Of a stretch of DNA of 64,000 nt, positions 54,884 to 63,119 are shown piece after piece. The position numbers and the translations under genes are program-made. The stretch comes from Clavibacter tessellarius (GTDB lineage: Bacteria; Actinomycetota; Actinomycetes; Actinomycetales; Microbacteriaceae). The notes below the pieces were generated by a model. It was given only the letters and a program-made list of their open reading frames with translations, made no database searches and was not told the DNA's origin. Positions within the stretch are counted from its first letter, which is position 1, and the number at the start of each line of letters is the position of its first letter. The stretch is from positions 1 through 64,000 of the forward strand of contig NZ_LQXA01000051.1 in the NCBI RefSeq assembly GCF_001618005.1, read 5' to 3'.

Positions 54884-56227
54884 CTACCCGAAGAGCGTCT
54901 CGCCCACGTAGCCGTCGCGGGTCGCGCCCGGCGGCACCGCCCAGATCCCGCTGCCGACATGGCGGAGGTACTCGTTCATGGCGTCGCGCGCGAGGCTGCG
55001 CTGGATGGGGATGAACTGCTCCCGCGGATCCCGCTGGAACGCCAGGAAGAACAGCCCCGCGTTCAGCCGGCCGAGGTCGTCGTTGCCGTCGACGAAGTTG
55101 TAGCCGCGGCGGAGGAGCACCGCGCCGCCGTTCGTGTCCGGATGCGCGAGGCGCACGTGCGACGCCCGGTCGATGAGCGGAGCGCCGGCGCGACCGGTCG
55201 CGGCGAAGTTGGGCGCCGTGTGCTCCTCGCCGCCGCTGAGCGGCGCCCCCGAGTCCTTCGTGCGGCCCACGACGCGCTCCTGCTCGCGGAGCGTCGAGCG
55301 GTCCCACGTCTCGATGGTCATGCGGATGCGGCGCGCGACGAGGTAGGAACCGCCCCGCATCCAGGCCTCGCCGGGCGCGGAGCCGGAGTCGGCCCAGACG
55401 TGGTCGTCGACCACGCGGGTGTCCTCGGACTTCACGTTCGCCGTGCCGTCCTTGAAGCCGAAGAGGTTGCGCGGCGTGACCTGGGCGCGGCTCGTGGACG
55501 ACGTGCGGCCGAAGCCGAGCTGCGACCAGCGGATGGACGCCCGGCCGAAGGCGATGCGCGACAGGTTGCGGATCGCGTGCACGGCGACCTGCGGGTCATC
55601 GCTGCACGCCTGGATGCAGAGGTCGCCGCCCGTCGCCTGGGGCACGAGCGCCTCACCGGGGAAGCGCGGCAGGTCGACGAGCGCGGCGGGACGGCGGTCG
55701 GCGATGCCGAACCGGTCGATGCCGTCGGCCGTGGTGAACAGCGACGGACCGAGGCCGAAGGTGATGGTGAGGCCGGCCGGCGGGAGGTCGAGGGCCTCGC
55801 CCGTGTCGTCCGGCGGGGAGTCGTAGGGGCCGTCGACCGCGCCGAGCGGGCCCGCGGATCCGCCCGCCGTCATCCGGGCCGCGGCGGCGCTCCAGTCCCG
55901 CAGGAGGGAGACGAGGCCGTCGCGGTCGATGTCCGCCACGTCGAACGCGGCGAAGTGCAGGCGGTCCTGCGCGGGCGTGGTGATGCCGGCCTGGTGCGCT
56001 CCGTGGAACGCGTAGGTGGCGCCGCCCGCGGCCTGGCGCGCGCCGGCGAAGGCGCGGTCGGCCATGACGCCGGCGGCGGATCCCACGAGCCCGCCGCCGA
56101 GCGCGCCGGCCCCCAGCAGCCCGAGGACGCCGCGGCGGGAGACGCCGCGCGGGGCGTCCGCGGCGTCCGCGGGAGACGATGCGTCGTCCGTGTCGGGCGC
56201 GACCGCCGCCTCGTGTCCGTCGGTCAT
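54884..56227 (-). CDS. efeB: Iron uptake deferrochelatase/peroxidase EfeB (DyP type)
   Basis: Dye-decolorising peroxidase of the Efe ferrous-iron system, 447 residues. A Tat signal is visible: VSRRGVLGLLGAGALGGG, so it is exported folded. DyP features: GFKDGTAN with the catalytic aspartate (GxxDG), heme ligand histidine in TGRAGAPLIDRASHVRLAHP, and RRGYNFVDGNDDLGRLNAGL. The family oxidises or extracts iron from heme. The ATG overlaps the EfeO stop by four bases; last of efeU-efeO-efeB. Confidence 0.93.
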   Translation of the reverse strand: MTDGHEAAVAPDTDDASSPADAADAPRGVSRRGVLGLLGAGALGGGLVGSAAGVMADRAFAGARQAAGGATYAFHGAHQAGITTPAQDRLHFAAFDVADIDRDGLVSLLRDWSAAAARMTAGGSAGPLGAVDGPYDSPPDDTGEALDLPPAGLTITFGLGPSLFTTADGIDRFGIADRRPAALVDLPRFPGEALVPQATGGDLCIQACSDDPQVAVHAIRNLSRIAFGRASIRWSQLGFGRTSSTSRAQVTPRNLFGFKDGTANVKSEDTRVVDDHVWADSGSAPGEAWMRGGSYLVARRIRMTIETWDRSTLREQERVVGRTKDSGAPLSGGEEHTAPNFAATGRAGAPLIDRASHVRLAHPDTNGGAVLLRRGYNFVDGNDDLGRLNAGLFFLAFQRDPREQFIPIQRSLARDAMNEYLRHVGSGIWAVPPGATRDGYVGETLFG

Positions 56228-57432
56228 CCGACGAGCGTCCCGGTGAGCTTCGACAGCGGCTCGGCCAGCGCGTTCACGCCGTCCGCGAGGCCCTTGACCT
56301 GGTCCGTCGTCAGCGCGTCGTAGGCGGTGAAGCCCTTCTCGAGCGACCCGTAGGCGGCGAGGTCGGTCTCGAGCTTCGCGAACTGCGCGTCGAGGGTGGC
56401 GACGAGCTGCGGGTCCTTGGCGGCGACGATGTCGCGGACGCCCTCGTAGGCGACGCGGGCGCCCTCGAGGTTCGCCTGGAAGTCCCAGAGGTCGGTGTGC
56501 GACCAGATCTCCTCCTCGCCCGTGATCTTGCCGGTCGCGACCTCGTCCATCAGCCCGACGGCGCCGTTCGAGACCGTGGAGATGTCGACCGAGAAGCCGT
56601 CGGCGTGCACGGCGTCGGAGAGGCGCTGCGTGTCGGCGGTCAGCTGCTGGGCGAAGTGCGCGCGGTCCCCGGCGCTGAGCGGCACGTACACGTCTCCGCC
56701 GTTCGCGTCGGGCGCGGGCCGCCAGAGGTCCTTCTCGATGCGGTGCCAGCCGGTCCACTCGGTGCCGGGATCGACGTCGGCCTCGCGGAAGTCGATCGCC
56801 GGGTCGAGGTCGCCGAAGGACTCCGCGACCGGCTCCACGCGCTCGTAGTACGACCGGGCCGTGGGGTAGAGCGAGCGCGCCCTCTCGTCGTCGCCCGCGA
56901 GGTAGGCGTCGGCGAACTCCTGCGTGGCGGGGAGGAGCCGGCTCACCTGGTCCTTGACGTAGGCGAGGTAGTTCGCGGCGGCGTCCTGGCCCTGCTGCGC
57001 GGCGTCGCCGGCGAGGGCGACCTGGTCGCCGGTGACCGTGAAGGGCGCGCGGCCCACGCCGTCGCCCACCATGCCGGGCTTGCAGACGGTGTAGTAGCTG
57101 CCGGGCTGCGCCGTGAGCACGAGGTCGCGCTCGATGCCGGGGCTCACGTTCTCGACCTCGCCGACGATGCGGAGGCCGTCCTCGGCGAGGAGGTAGAACT
57201 CCGTCACCTGGTCGGTGGAGTTCGTGACGTGGAACGAGACCGTGCCGCTCGGCGCGGTCGCGGCGGAGACCGTGCAGGCGTCGGCCGAGCTGTCGACGGT
57301 CAGCTGCGTGATGCCGGAGGCCGCGGCGGCGCCGTCCCCCGCGGATCCGGAGGGGGCGTTCGCGACGCAGCCCGAGAGGGCGAGGGCGGCGCCGGCGAGC
57401 AGGGCGGCGGCGGGGAGGGTGGAGCGCTTCAT
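56224..57432 (-). CDS. efeO: Iron uptake system protein EfeO (lipoprotein)
   Basis: Extracytoplasmic component of the EfeUOB iron importer, 402 residues. Lipobox ALALSGCVANAPSG near residue 22. An N-terminal cupredoxin-like domain (about 40-135; SGTVSFHVTNSTDQVTEFYL) is followed by the M75 peptidase-like domain with HRIEKDLWRP (HxxE motif), the iron-binding feature of the family. It overlaps efeB by four bases and lies 80 bases after efeU. Confidence 0.94.
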   Translation of the reverse strand: MKRSTLPAAALLAGAALALSGCVANAPSGSAGDGAAAASGITQLTVDSSADACTVSAATAPSGTVSFHVTNSTDQVTEFYLLAEDGLRIVGEVENVSPGIERDLVLTAQPGSYYTVCKPGMVGDGVGRAPFTVTGDQVALAGDAAQQGQDAAANYLAYVKDQVSRLLPATQEFADAYLAGDDERARSLYPTARSYYERVEPVAESFGDLDPAIDFREADVDPGTEWTGWHRIEKDLWRPAPDANGGDVYVPLSAGDRAHFAQQLTADTQRLSDAVHADGFSVDISTVSNGAVGLMDEVATGKITGEEEIWSHTDLWDFQANLEGARVAYEGVRDIVAAKDPQLVATLDAQFAKLETDLAAYGSLEKGFTAYDALTTDQVKGLADGVNALAEPLSKLTGTLVG

Positions 57433-57512
57433 GGGTCCTCGGGGGGAGCGGGCCGGCGTGCCGGCGGGATGGGACGGGATGGTGTGGTGTGGGGAGGCGC
57501 GGGTGCGTGGGG

Positions 57513-58421
57513 TCAGCGGGTGGTGGTCGCGTCCGCGGCCCCGGGGGAGGCGGCGCGGGCGTCGGACGCGCCGGCGGCGGACGCGGTGCCGGATGCGCCC
57601 GCCTCGGCCCGCGGACGGCGACCCCGCCGCGCGAGCGTCAGGTAGGCGGCGAGCGTGGGCACGACGTACAGCACCCAGGTGATCGCCTCGAGCCACGTGG
57701 TGGCGGGGGAGAAGTTGACGGTGCCCTTGAGGAGCGTGCCGTACCAGGATCCGGGCGGCACGGCGCCGGAGACGTCGAACGCGAGCGCGTCCAGCCCCGG
57801 CAGGATGCCCGCCTCCTGGAGGTCGTGCACGCCGTACGCGAGCACGCCGCCGGCCACCACGATGAGGAGCGCGCCCGTCCAGGTGAAGAAGCGGGCGAGG
57901 TCGATCCGCAGCACCCCGCGGTACACGAGCCAGCCGAGCGCGACGGCGGTGACGATGCCGAGGCCGGCGCCGAGGAGCGGCAGGGTCGTGGCGCCGGTGG
58001 CCTGCACGGCCGACCAGAGGAACAGCGCCGTCTCGATGCCCTCGCGGCCGACCGCGAGGAACGCGACGGCGACGAGGCCCCAGGCGGCGCCCTGGATGGC
58101 GCGGTCGACGGCGCCCTGGAGCTCGGAGCGCATGTCCTTCGCGGTGCGGAGCATCCAGAACACCATCCAGGTGACGAGGCCCGTGGCGACGATGGAGAGG
58201 GAGCCGCCGATGGCCTCCTGCGCCTCGAACGTGAGCCCGTAGGCGCCGTAGGTGAGGATCGCGCCGACCGAGAGCGCGAGGAGCACCGCCAGTCCGACGC
58301 CGAGCCACAGCCGGCCGAGCACGTCGCGTCGGCCGATCCTCACCACGTAGGCGATGAGGATGGTGACGACCAGCGCGGCCTCGAGGCCCTCGCGCAGGCC
58401 GATCAGGTAGTTCGCGAACAC
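57513..58421 (-). CDS. efeU: Iron permease EfeU (FTR1 family)
   Basis: Ferrous/ferric iron permease, 302 residues, with seven membrane segments and the two REGxE motifs of the FTR1 family: GLREGLEAALVV near the N-terminus and AVGREGIETALFLW near residue 125. The C-terminal tail (about 270-302) is polar and Ala/Ser-rich. GTG 58421 has GGAGAGG in front. It is the first gene of the operon and lies behind an IdeR/DtxR-type iron box, so it should be induced when iron is low. Confidence 0.94.
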   Translation of the reverse strand: MFANYLIGLREGLEAALVVTILIAYVVRIGRRDVLGRLWLGVGLAVLLALSVGAILTYGAYGLTFEAQEAIGGSLSIVATGLVTWMVFWMLRTAKDMRSELQGAVDRAIQGAAWGLVAVAFLAVGREGIETALFLWSAVQATGATTLPLLGAGLGIVTAVALGWLVYRGVLRIDLARFFTWTGALLIVVAGGVLAYGVHDLQEAGILPGLDALAFDVSGAVPPGSWYGTLLKGTVNFSPATTWLEAITWVLYVVPTLAAYLTLARRGRRPRAEAGASGTASAAGASDARAASPGAADATTTR

Positions 58422-58481
58422 GCGTGCGCCTCTCCGGGCGGTGGGCGCGTCGGGCGCGCCCTATTGCTGATGTGGGGAAAT

Positions 58482-58500
58482 GTAGGTGAGGCTTGCCTTA
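58482..58500. promoter_or_regulatory. IdeR/DtxR iron box upstream of efeUOB
   Basis: GTAGGTGAGGCTTGCCTTA matches the mycobacterial/corynebacterial iron-box consensus TTAGGTTAGGCTAACCTAA at 15 of 19 positions by eye. It lies about 60-80 bases before the efeU start. Iron-loaded repressor binding here would shut off the operon. Confidence 0.75.
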
Positions 58501-58614
58501 CCTCGTGCACAGTAGCGCGGGGCCGGGAGCGCGTCCAGTCCGTCGTCCCCCGCGGACGGCGGAGTGCGCGGGTGCGCGGCCCCCGCGCCCAGCGAGCGGC
58601 ATCGCGCGCGCGGA

Positions 58615-58620
58615 TAGGAT
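58615..58620 (+). promoter_or_regulatory. Putative -10 hexamer of the MshB-like gene (leaderless)
   Basis: TAGGAT ends six bases before the ATG at 58627; no Shine-Dalgarno is present. Confidence 0.4.
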
Positions 58621-58626
58621 CGCCCG

Positions 58627-59949
58627 ATGATCCCCGGCTCGACCTCCCGTCCCGCGCGCGAGCACGTCCTCTTCGTGCACGCCCACCCCGACGACGAGAG
58701 CATCGTCACGGGCGGCACCATCGCGAAGCTCGTGCGCGACGGCGTCCCCGTCACCGTGCTCACCTGCACGCGCGGCGAGCGGGGCGACGTCATCCCGGAG
58801 GAGCTCCGCCACCTCGAGGGCGACCTCAAGGCGCTCGCGGACCACCGGGAGACGGAGCTGGCCGACGCCATGGCCGCGCTCGGGGTCGTCGACCACCGCT
58901 TCCTCGGCGACGTCGGCGCGCGCTGGCGGGGGCTCGTGCCCCGCCGCTACGTCGACTCCGGCATGGAGTGGGGCGACGACGGCGTGCCCGTGGCCCTCCA
59001 GCCGCTCGACCCCGACTCGCTGTCCGCCGGCGACGAGGCCGACGAGGCGCGCGACGTGCTGGCGGTCATCGCCGACGTCGACGCGACCACCGTCATCACC
59101 TACGACGACCACGGCGGCTACGGCCACCCCGACCACAAGCGCGTGCACGTCATCGCCACCTGGGCCGCCGAGGAGGCGGGGGTGCCGGCGTACCTCATCA
59201 CCACGACCGAGTCGTCGGCGCGGGAGGCGCACGAGCGCGTGGCCGCGCGCGGCCGGTTCCCCGCACCCGACGCGCGCCCGGCCGGCATGCTCGTGCTGCC
59301 CGACGACGCCGTGGACCTGGCGGTCGACGTCACCGAGGTGCTCGACGCGAAGACCCGGGCCATCGCCGCGCACCGCACGCAGGTCGTCGTGGACGGCGAC
59401 CAGTTCGCGCTGTCGCACGGCGTCGGCGAGCCCATCGGGGCCGTCGAGCTGTTCCGGTCGCACCGGCCGGCCGGCGCCGACGGCGCGGCGGGCGACGCCG
59501 ACCTCGCGCCGCGCGGCCTGCAGCGCATCGGCACCGCCGCAGCGTCCCTCGTGCTCGGCCTCCTCGTGGGCGCCATCGGCACGGTCGCCCACCGCGCGCC
59601 GCTCGCGGTCGGCGGGGTCGGCGTCCCCGTCGGGCTCGTGCTCGCGCTCGTGACGCTCGCCTGCCTCCTCGTCGCGTTCCGGCTGCTGCTGGTCGACCGG
59701 CTGCACGCCCTGTGCCTCGGCCTCGGCGCGGTCGTGGCCGTGGCGGTGCTCGGGATGAGCGGGCCCGGCGGATCCGTCCTCTTCCCGCGCGACTGGGTGA
59801 GCCAGGTGTGGGCGGTCGCGCCCGCGATCCTCGTGGCCGTGGTCGTCGTGTGGCCGCGGTTCGCGCCGCGCGGCCATGCCCGGCCGGACGGCGCCCCGGG
59901 GTCGTCCGCGGACGGCGCCCCGGCGGGTGCCGCTCACGGCGCCGCGTAG
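58627..59949 (+). CDS. PIG-L deacetylase (MshB-like) fused to a DUF6113-like membrane domain
   Basis: A 440-residue two-part protein. The N-terminal part (about 1-280) is a zinc-dependent PIG-L deacetylase: LFVHAHPDDESIVTGGTIAK holds the HPDDE zinc motif, LTCTRGERGDV follows, and YDDHGGYGHPDHKRVH supplies the later zinc histidine. This is the pattern of MshB, which deacetylates GlcNAc-Ins in mycothiol synthesis. The C-terminal part (about 300-425) has four hydrophobic helices. In mycobacteria an MshB gene is followed by a separate membrane-protein gene; here they seem fused. MshB activity is likely but not proven. Confidence 0.85.
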   Translation: MIPGSTSRPAREHVLFVHAHPDDESIVTGGTIAKLVRDGVPVTVLTCTRGERGDVIPEELRHLEGDLKALADHRETELADAMAALGVVDHRFLGDVGARWRGLVPRRYVDSGMEWGDDGVPVALQPLDPDSLSAGDEADEARDVLAVIADVDATTVITYDDHGGYGHPDHKRVHVIATWAAEEAGVPAYLITTTESSAREAHERVAARGRFPAPDARPAGMLVLPDDAVDLAVDVTEVLDAKTRAIAAHRTQVVVDGDQFALSHGVGEPIGAVELFRSHRPAGADGAAGDADLAPRGLQRIGTAAASLVLGLLVGAIGTVAHRAPLAVGGVGVPVGLVLALVTLACLLVAFRLLLVDRLHALCLGLGAVVAVAVLGMSGPGGSVLFPRDWVSQVWAVAPAILVAVVVVWPRFAPRGHARPDGAPGSSADGAPAGAAHGAA

Positions 59950-59990
59950 ACTCTCTCGGGCCGCACCGCTCCCGGAAGGACCCGCCCGAA

Positions 59991-60311
59991 GTGACCTACG
60001 TCATCGCCCTACCCTGTGTCGACGTCAAGGACCGCGCCTGCATCGACGAGTGCCCGGTGGACTGCATCTACGAGGGCGAGCGGTCGCTCTACATCCACCC
60101 CGACGAGTGCGTGGACTGCGGCGCCTGCGAGCCCGTGTGCCCCGTCGAGGCCATCTACTACGAGGACGACCTGCCCGAGCGCTGGAGCGACTACTACACC
60201 GCGAACGTCGAGTTCTTCGCGGAGATGGGCTCGCCCGGTGGCGCCACCAAGGTCGGCGTGACGCACTCCGACCACCCCGTCATCGCCGCGCTCCCGCCCC
60301 AGAACGGCTGA
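59991..60311 (+). CDS. fdxA: 7Fe ferredoxin FdxA
   Basis: A 106-residue ferredoxin carrying a [3Fe-4S] and a [4Fe-4S] cluster, an electron carrier. Cysteines: DRACIDECPVDCIYEG and ECVDCGACEPVCPVEA, then the long C-terminal extension (PERWSDYYTANVEFF) typical of the actinobacterial FdxA/FdxC. Starts at GTG 59991, with GGAAGGA about nine bases before it. In mycobacteria fdxC and dapC sit in the same order near mshB, so context supports the assignment. dapC follows after five bases. Confidence 0.94.
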   Translation: MTYVIALPCVDVKDRACIDECPVDCIYEGERSLYIHPDECVDCGACEPVCPVEAIYYEDDLPERWSDYYTANVEFFAEMGSPGGATKVGVTHSDHPVIAALPPQNG

Positions 60312-60316
60312 CGCGC

Positions 60317-61429
60317 GTGGCCCTCGGCGAGCTGCCCGACTACCCCTGGGACCTCATGGCCCCGTACGCGGAGCGGGCGGGGCGGCATGCGGACGGCATC
60401 GTGGACCTGAGCATCGGATCGCCCGTCGACCCGACGCCGACGCTCATCCGCGACGCGCTCGCCTGGGCGACCGACGCGCACGCGTACCCGACCACGGTCG
60501 GCACCCCGGAGCTCCGGCGGGCGATGGTCGACTGGCACGCCCGGCGCCGGAACGCCGACCTCGACGTCGAGCAGGTGCTGCCGACCATCGGCTCCAAGGA
60601 GATGGTGGCCTGGCTGCCGTTCATGCTCGGCCTCGGCGAGGGCGACGTCGTCGTGCACCCGCGCGTCTCGTACCCGACGTACGCGATCGGGGCGGCGCTC
60701 GCGGGCGCGGAGAGCGTGCCGGCCGACGACCCGGCCGCGTGGCCCGCGTCCACGCGCCTCGTCTGGCTGAACTCGCCCGGCAATCCCGACGGCCGCGTGC
60801 TCGACGTCGACGAGCTGCGGGCCGCCGTCGCGCGCGCCCGGGAGCTCGGCGCCGTGATCGCGAGCGACGAGTGCTACGCCGAGCTCGGCTGGGAGGGGGA
60901 GTGGGCCGACGGGCCGACGCCCTCGATCCTCGACGCGCGCGTCGTGGGCGACGACCACACGGGAGTCCTCGCGCTCTACTCGCTGAGCAAGCAGTCCAAC
61001 CTCGCGGGGTACCGCGCCGCGCTCGTGGCAGGCGACCGGGACGTGATCGCGCGGCTGATCCGGGTCCGCAAGCACACGGGGCTGCTCCCGCCCGCGCCGC
61101 TCCAGCACGCCATGGCGGTGGCGCTCGGCGACGACGACCACGTGCGCGCCCAGCGCGAGCTCTACCGAATGCGCCGCGACGTGCTCCGGCCCGCGCTCGA
61201 GGCCGCCGGCTGGCGCATCGACGCGAGCGAGGCCGGCCTCTACCTCTGGGCGACGCGCGGGCGCGACGCCTGGGAGGGCATCGCGGAGCTGGCCGACCTC
61301 GGGATCCTCGCCGGGCCCGGCCCGTTCTACGGCGATGCGTCGCCCGAGCACGTGCGCCTCTCGCTCACGGCGACGGACGAGCGCGTCCAGGCGGCGGCGG
61401 CGCGGCTCCGCGCCGCCTCCTCCACGTAG
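60317..61429 (+). CDS. dapC: Succinyldiaminopimelate transaminase DapC
   Basis: PLP-dependent aminotransferase, 370 residues, that makes N-succinyl-LL-diaminopimelate for lysine and peptidoglycan. The PLP lysine is in LYSLSKQSNLAGYRAALVAG; LSIGSPVDPTP, LNSPGNPDGRVL and SDECYAELGW are class I aminotransferase landmarks. The start GTG 60317 is five bases after fdxA. The fdxA-dapC order agrees with the actinobacterial dapC annotation. Confidence 0.92.
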   Translation: MALGELPDYPWDLMAPYAERAGRHADGIVDLSIGSPVDPTPTLIRDALAWATDAHAYPTTVGTPELRRAMVDWHARRRNADLDVEQVLPTIGSKEMVAWLPFMLGLGEGDVVVHPRVSYPTYAIGAALAGAESVPADDPAAWPASTRLVWLNSPGNPDGRVLDVDELRAAVARARELGAVIASDECYAELGWEGEWADGPTPSILDARVVGDDHTGVLALYSLSKQSNLAGYRAALVAGDRDVIARLIRVRKHTGLLPPAPLQHAMAVALGDDDHVRAQRELYRMRRDVLRPALEAAGWRIDASEAGLYLWATRGRDAWEGIAELADLGILAGPGPFYGDASPEHVRLSLTATDERVQAAAARLRAASST

Positions 61430-61589
61430 CACGACCTCCGACGGATCCGCCCGGATGCTGGCGGAGGCGACAGCGTCCCGGTCGGCCCTTTAGGCTGTAG
61501 TCGGCTCGGATCCCCGGCGCCGCGAGGGCGCCACGAGCGCCCGGCGGCGCGCATCCCCCGGGCCACCCACCCAGACTCGAGGAGGCGCC

Positions 61590-62930
61590 GTGACCGATGG
61601 CGGGCAGCAGGCGGACGACCGGCCGAAGGCGGACGAGCCCCAGGCGCAGGAGAAGCCCACGGCGACGCTGACGTACCCGGGCGGACGGGTGGAGTTCCCC
61701 ATCCTCCCCGCGGTCGACGGCGCGTCCAGCATCGACATCTCGGCGCTCACGAAGAAGACGGGCCTCACGACGCTCGACAACGGCTTCGTCAACACGGCGT
61801 CGACCCGCTCGGCCATCACGTACATCGACGGCGAGCAGGGCATCCTCCGCTACCGCGGCTACCCCATCGAGCAGCTCGCGCGCCAGTCGAGCTACCTCGA
61901 GGTGGCTTGGCTCCTCATCCACGGCGAGCTGCCCACCGCGGACCAGCTCGGCGGGTTCGAGGAGGACATCCGCCGCCACACGCTCCTGCACGAGGACTTC
62001 AAGGGCCTCTTCCGCGCCCTCCCCACGAACGCGCACCCCATGTCGGTGCTGTCGAGCGCGGTGTCCGCCCTCTCCACCTACTACGAGGACTCGCTGAGCG
62101 TCCACGACCCGGAGCAGGTCGAGATCTCCACGCTGCGCCTGCTGGCGAAGCTGCCGGTCATCGCGGCGTACGCGCACAAGAAGAGCCTCGGCCAGGCGTT
62201 CCTCTACCCGGACAACTCGCTGTCGTTCGTGGACAACTTCCTCCGCCTCAACTTCGGCAACAACGCCGAGCCCTACGAGGTGGACCCGGTGGTCAGCCGC
62301 GCGCTCGAGCGCCTGCTCATCCTCCACGAGGACCACGAGCAGAACGCGTCGACGTCGACGGTGCGGCTCGTCGGATCCACCGAGGCGAACATGTTCTCCT
62401 CCGTCTCCGCGGGCATCGGCGCGCTCTTCGGTCCGCTGCACGGCGGCGCGAACGAGGCCGTGCTGGCGATGCTCGGCCGCATCCGCGACTCCGGCGAGGG
62501 CGTCGACCGCTACGTGGAGCGCGTGAAGAACAAGGAGGACGGCGTCCGCCTCATGGGCTTCGGGCACCGCGTCTACAAGAACTTCGACCCGCGCGCCCGC
62601 CTGGTGAAGGAGAGCGCCGACGAGGTGCTCGCGGCCCTCGGCATCCAAGACCCGCTGCTCGACATCGCCAAGGAGCTCGAGGCCGTCGCGCTCGCGGACG
62701 ACTACTTCATCGAGCGGAAGCTGTACCCGAACGTCGACTTCTACACGGGCGTCATCTACAAGGCCATGGGCTTCCCCACGCGCATGTTCACGGCGCTGTT
62801 CACCATCGGGCGCCTGCCCGGCTGGATCGCGCACTGGCGCGAGATGAACGAGGACCAGGCCACCAAGATCGGCCGTCCGCAGCAGCTCTACGTGGGTCAG
62901 CCGGCGCGCGACCTGCCCCCGCGCGACTGA
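61590..62930 (+). CDS. gltA: Citrate synthase
   Basis: Type II citrate synthase, 446 residues, joining acetyl-CoA and oxaloacetate. Family residues: YIDGEQGILRYRGYPIEQLA, FGPLHGGANEAVLAML with active-site histidine and FGHRVYKNFDPRA, histidine and aspartate of the catalytic site. The 35-residue start (Gln/Asp/Lys-rich) is poorly conserved. GAGGAGG precedes GTG 61590. A TAGGCT hexamer near 61491 may be its -10. Single gene ended by a hairpin. Confidence 0.96.
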   Translation: MTDGGQQADDRPKADEPQAQEKPTATLTYPGGRVEFPILPAVDGASSIDISALTKKTGLTTLDNGFVNTASTRSAITYIDGEQGILRYRGYPIEQLARQSSYLEVAWLLIHGELPTADQLGGFEEDIRRHTLLHEDFKGLFRALPTNAHPMSVLSSAVSALSTYYEDSLSVHDPEQVEISTLRLLAKLPVIAAYAHKKSLGQAFLYPDNSLSFVDNFLRLNFGNNAEPYEVDPVVSRALERLLILHEDHEQNASTSTVRLVGSTEANMFSSVSAGIGALFGPLHGGANEAVLAMLGRIRDSGEGVDRYVERVKNKEDGVRLMGFGHRVYKNFDPRARLVKESADEVLAALGIQDPLLDIAKELEAVALADDYFIERKLYPNVDFYTGVIYKAMGFPTRMFTALFTIGRLPGWIAHWREMNEDQATKIGRPQQLYVGQPARDLPPRD

Positions 62931-62977
62931 CCGCGAACGACCGCGCGACCCACCCCGCGGCCCGCCTCGAGCGCTCG

Positions 62978-63006
62978 GCGGACGCTCCCGAACAGGGGGC
63001 GTCCGC
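62978..63006 (+). terminator. Hairpin after citrate synthase
   Basis: GCGGACGC (62978-62985) pairs with GCGTCCGC (62999-63006), continuing through CCC/GGG around a GAACA loop. Confidence 0.7.
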
Positions 63007-63119
63007 GGGCGCCGGATCCCTGTGCCCGCGCGGATCCGGAGCCTAGACTCGACGGGAGCCGATCACCCGCCACCGCCCGCACCAGTCCCTGCCGTCGGTC
63101 CGAACCCGATGAGGGGGCC

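Noticed and set aside
54804-54911. Lipoprotein-like start (ALTGCSAAGDAVRDAV) on the plus strand after typA
   Set aside because: No start codon in frame after the hairpin, it overlaps the end of efeB and then stops. Might be a decayed lipoprotein gene, but chance cannot be excluded.
57489-60311. Plus-strand frame running across efeU and the MshB-like gene
   Set aside because: It crosses known genes on both strands and shows no domain.
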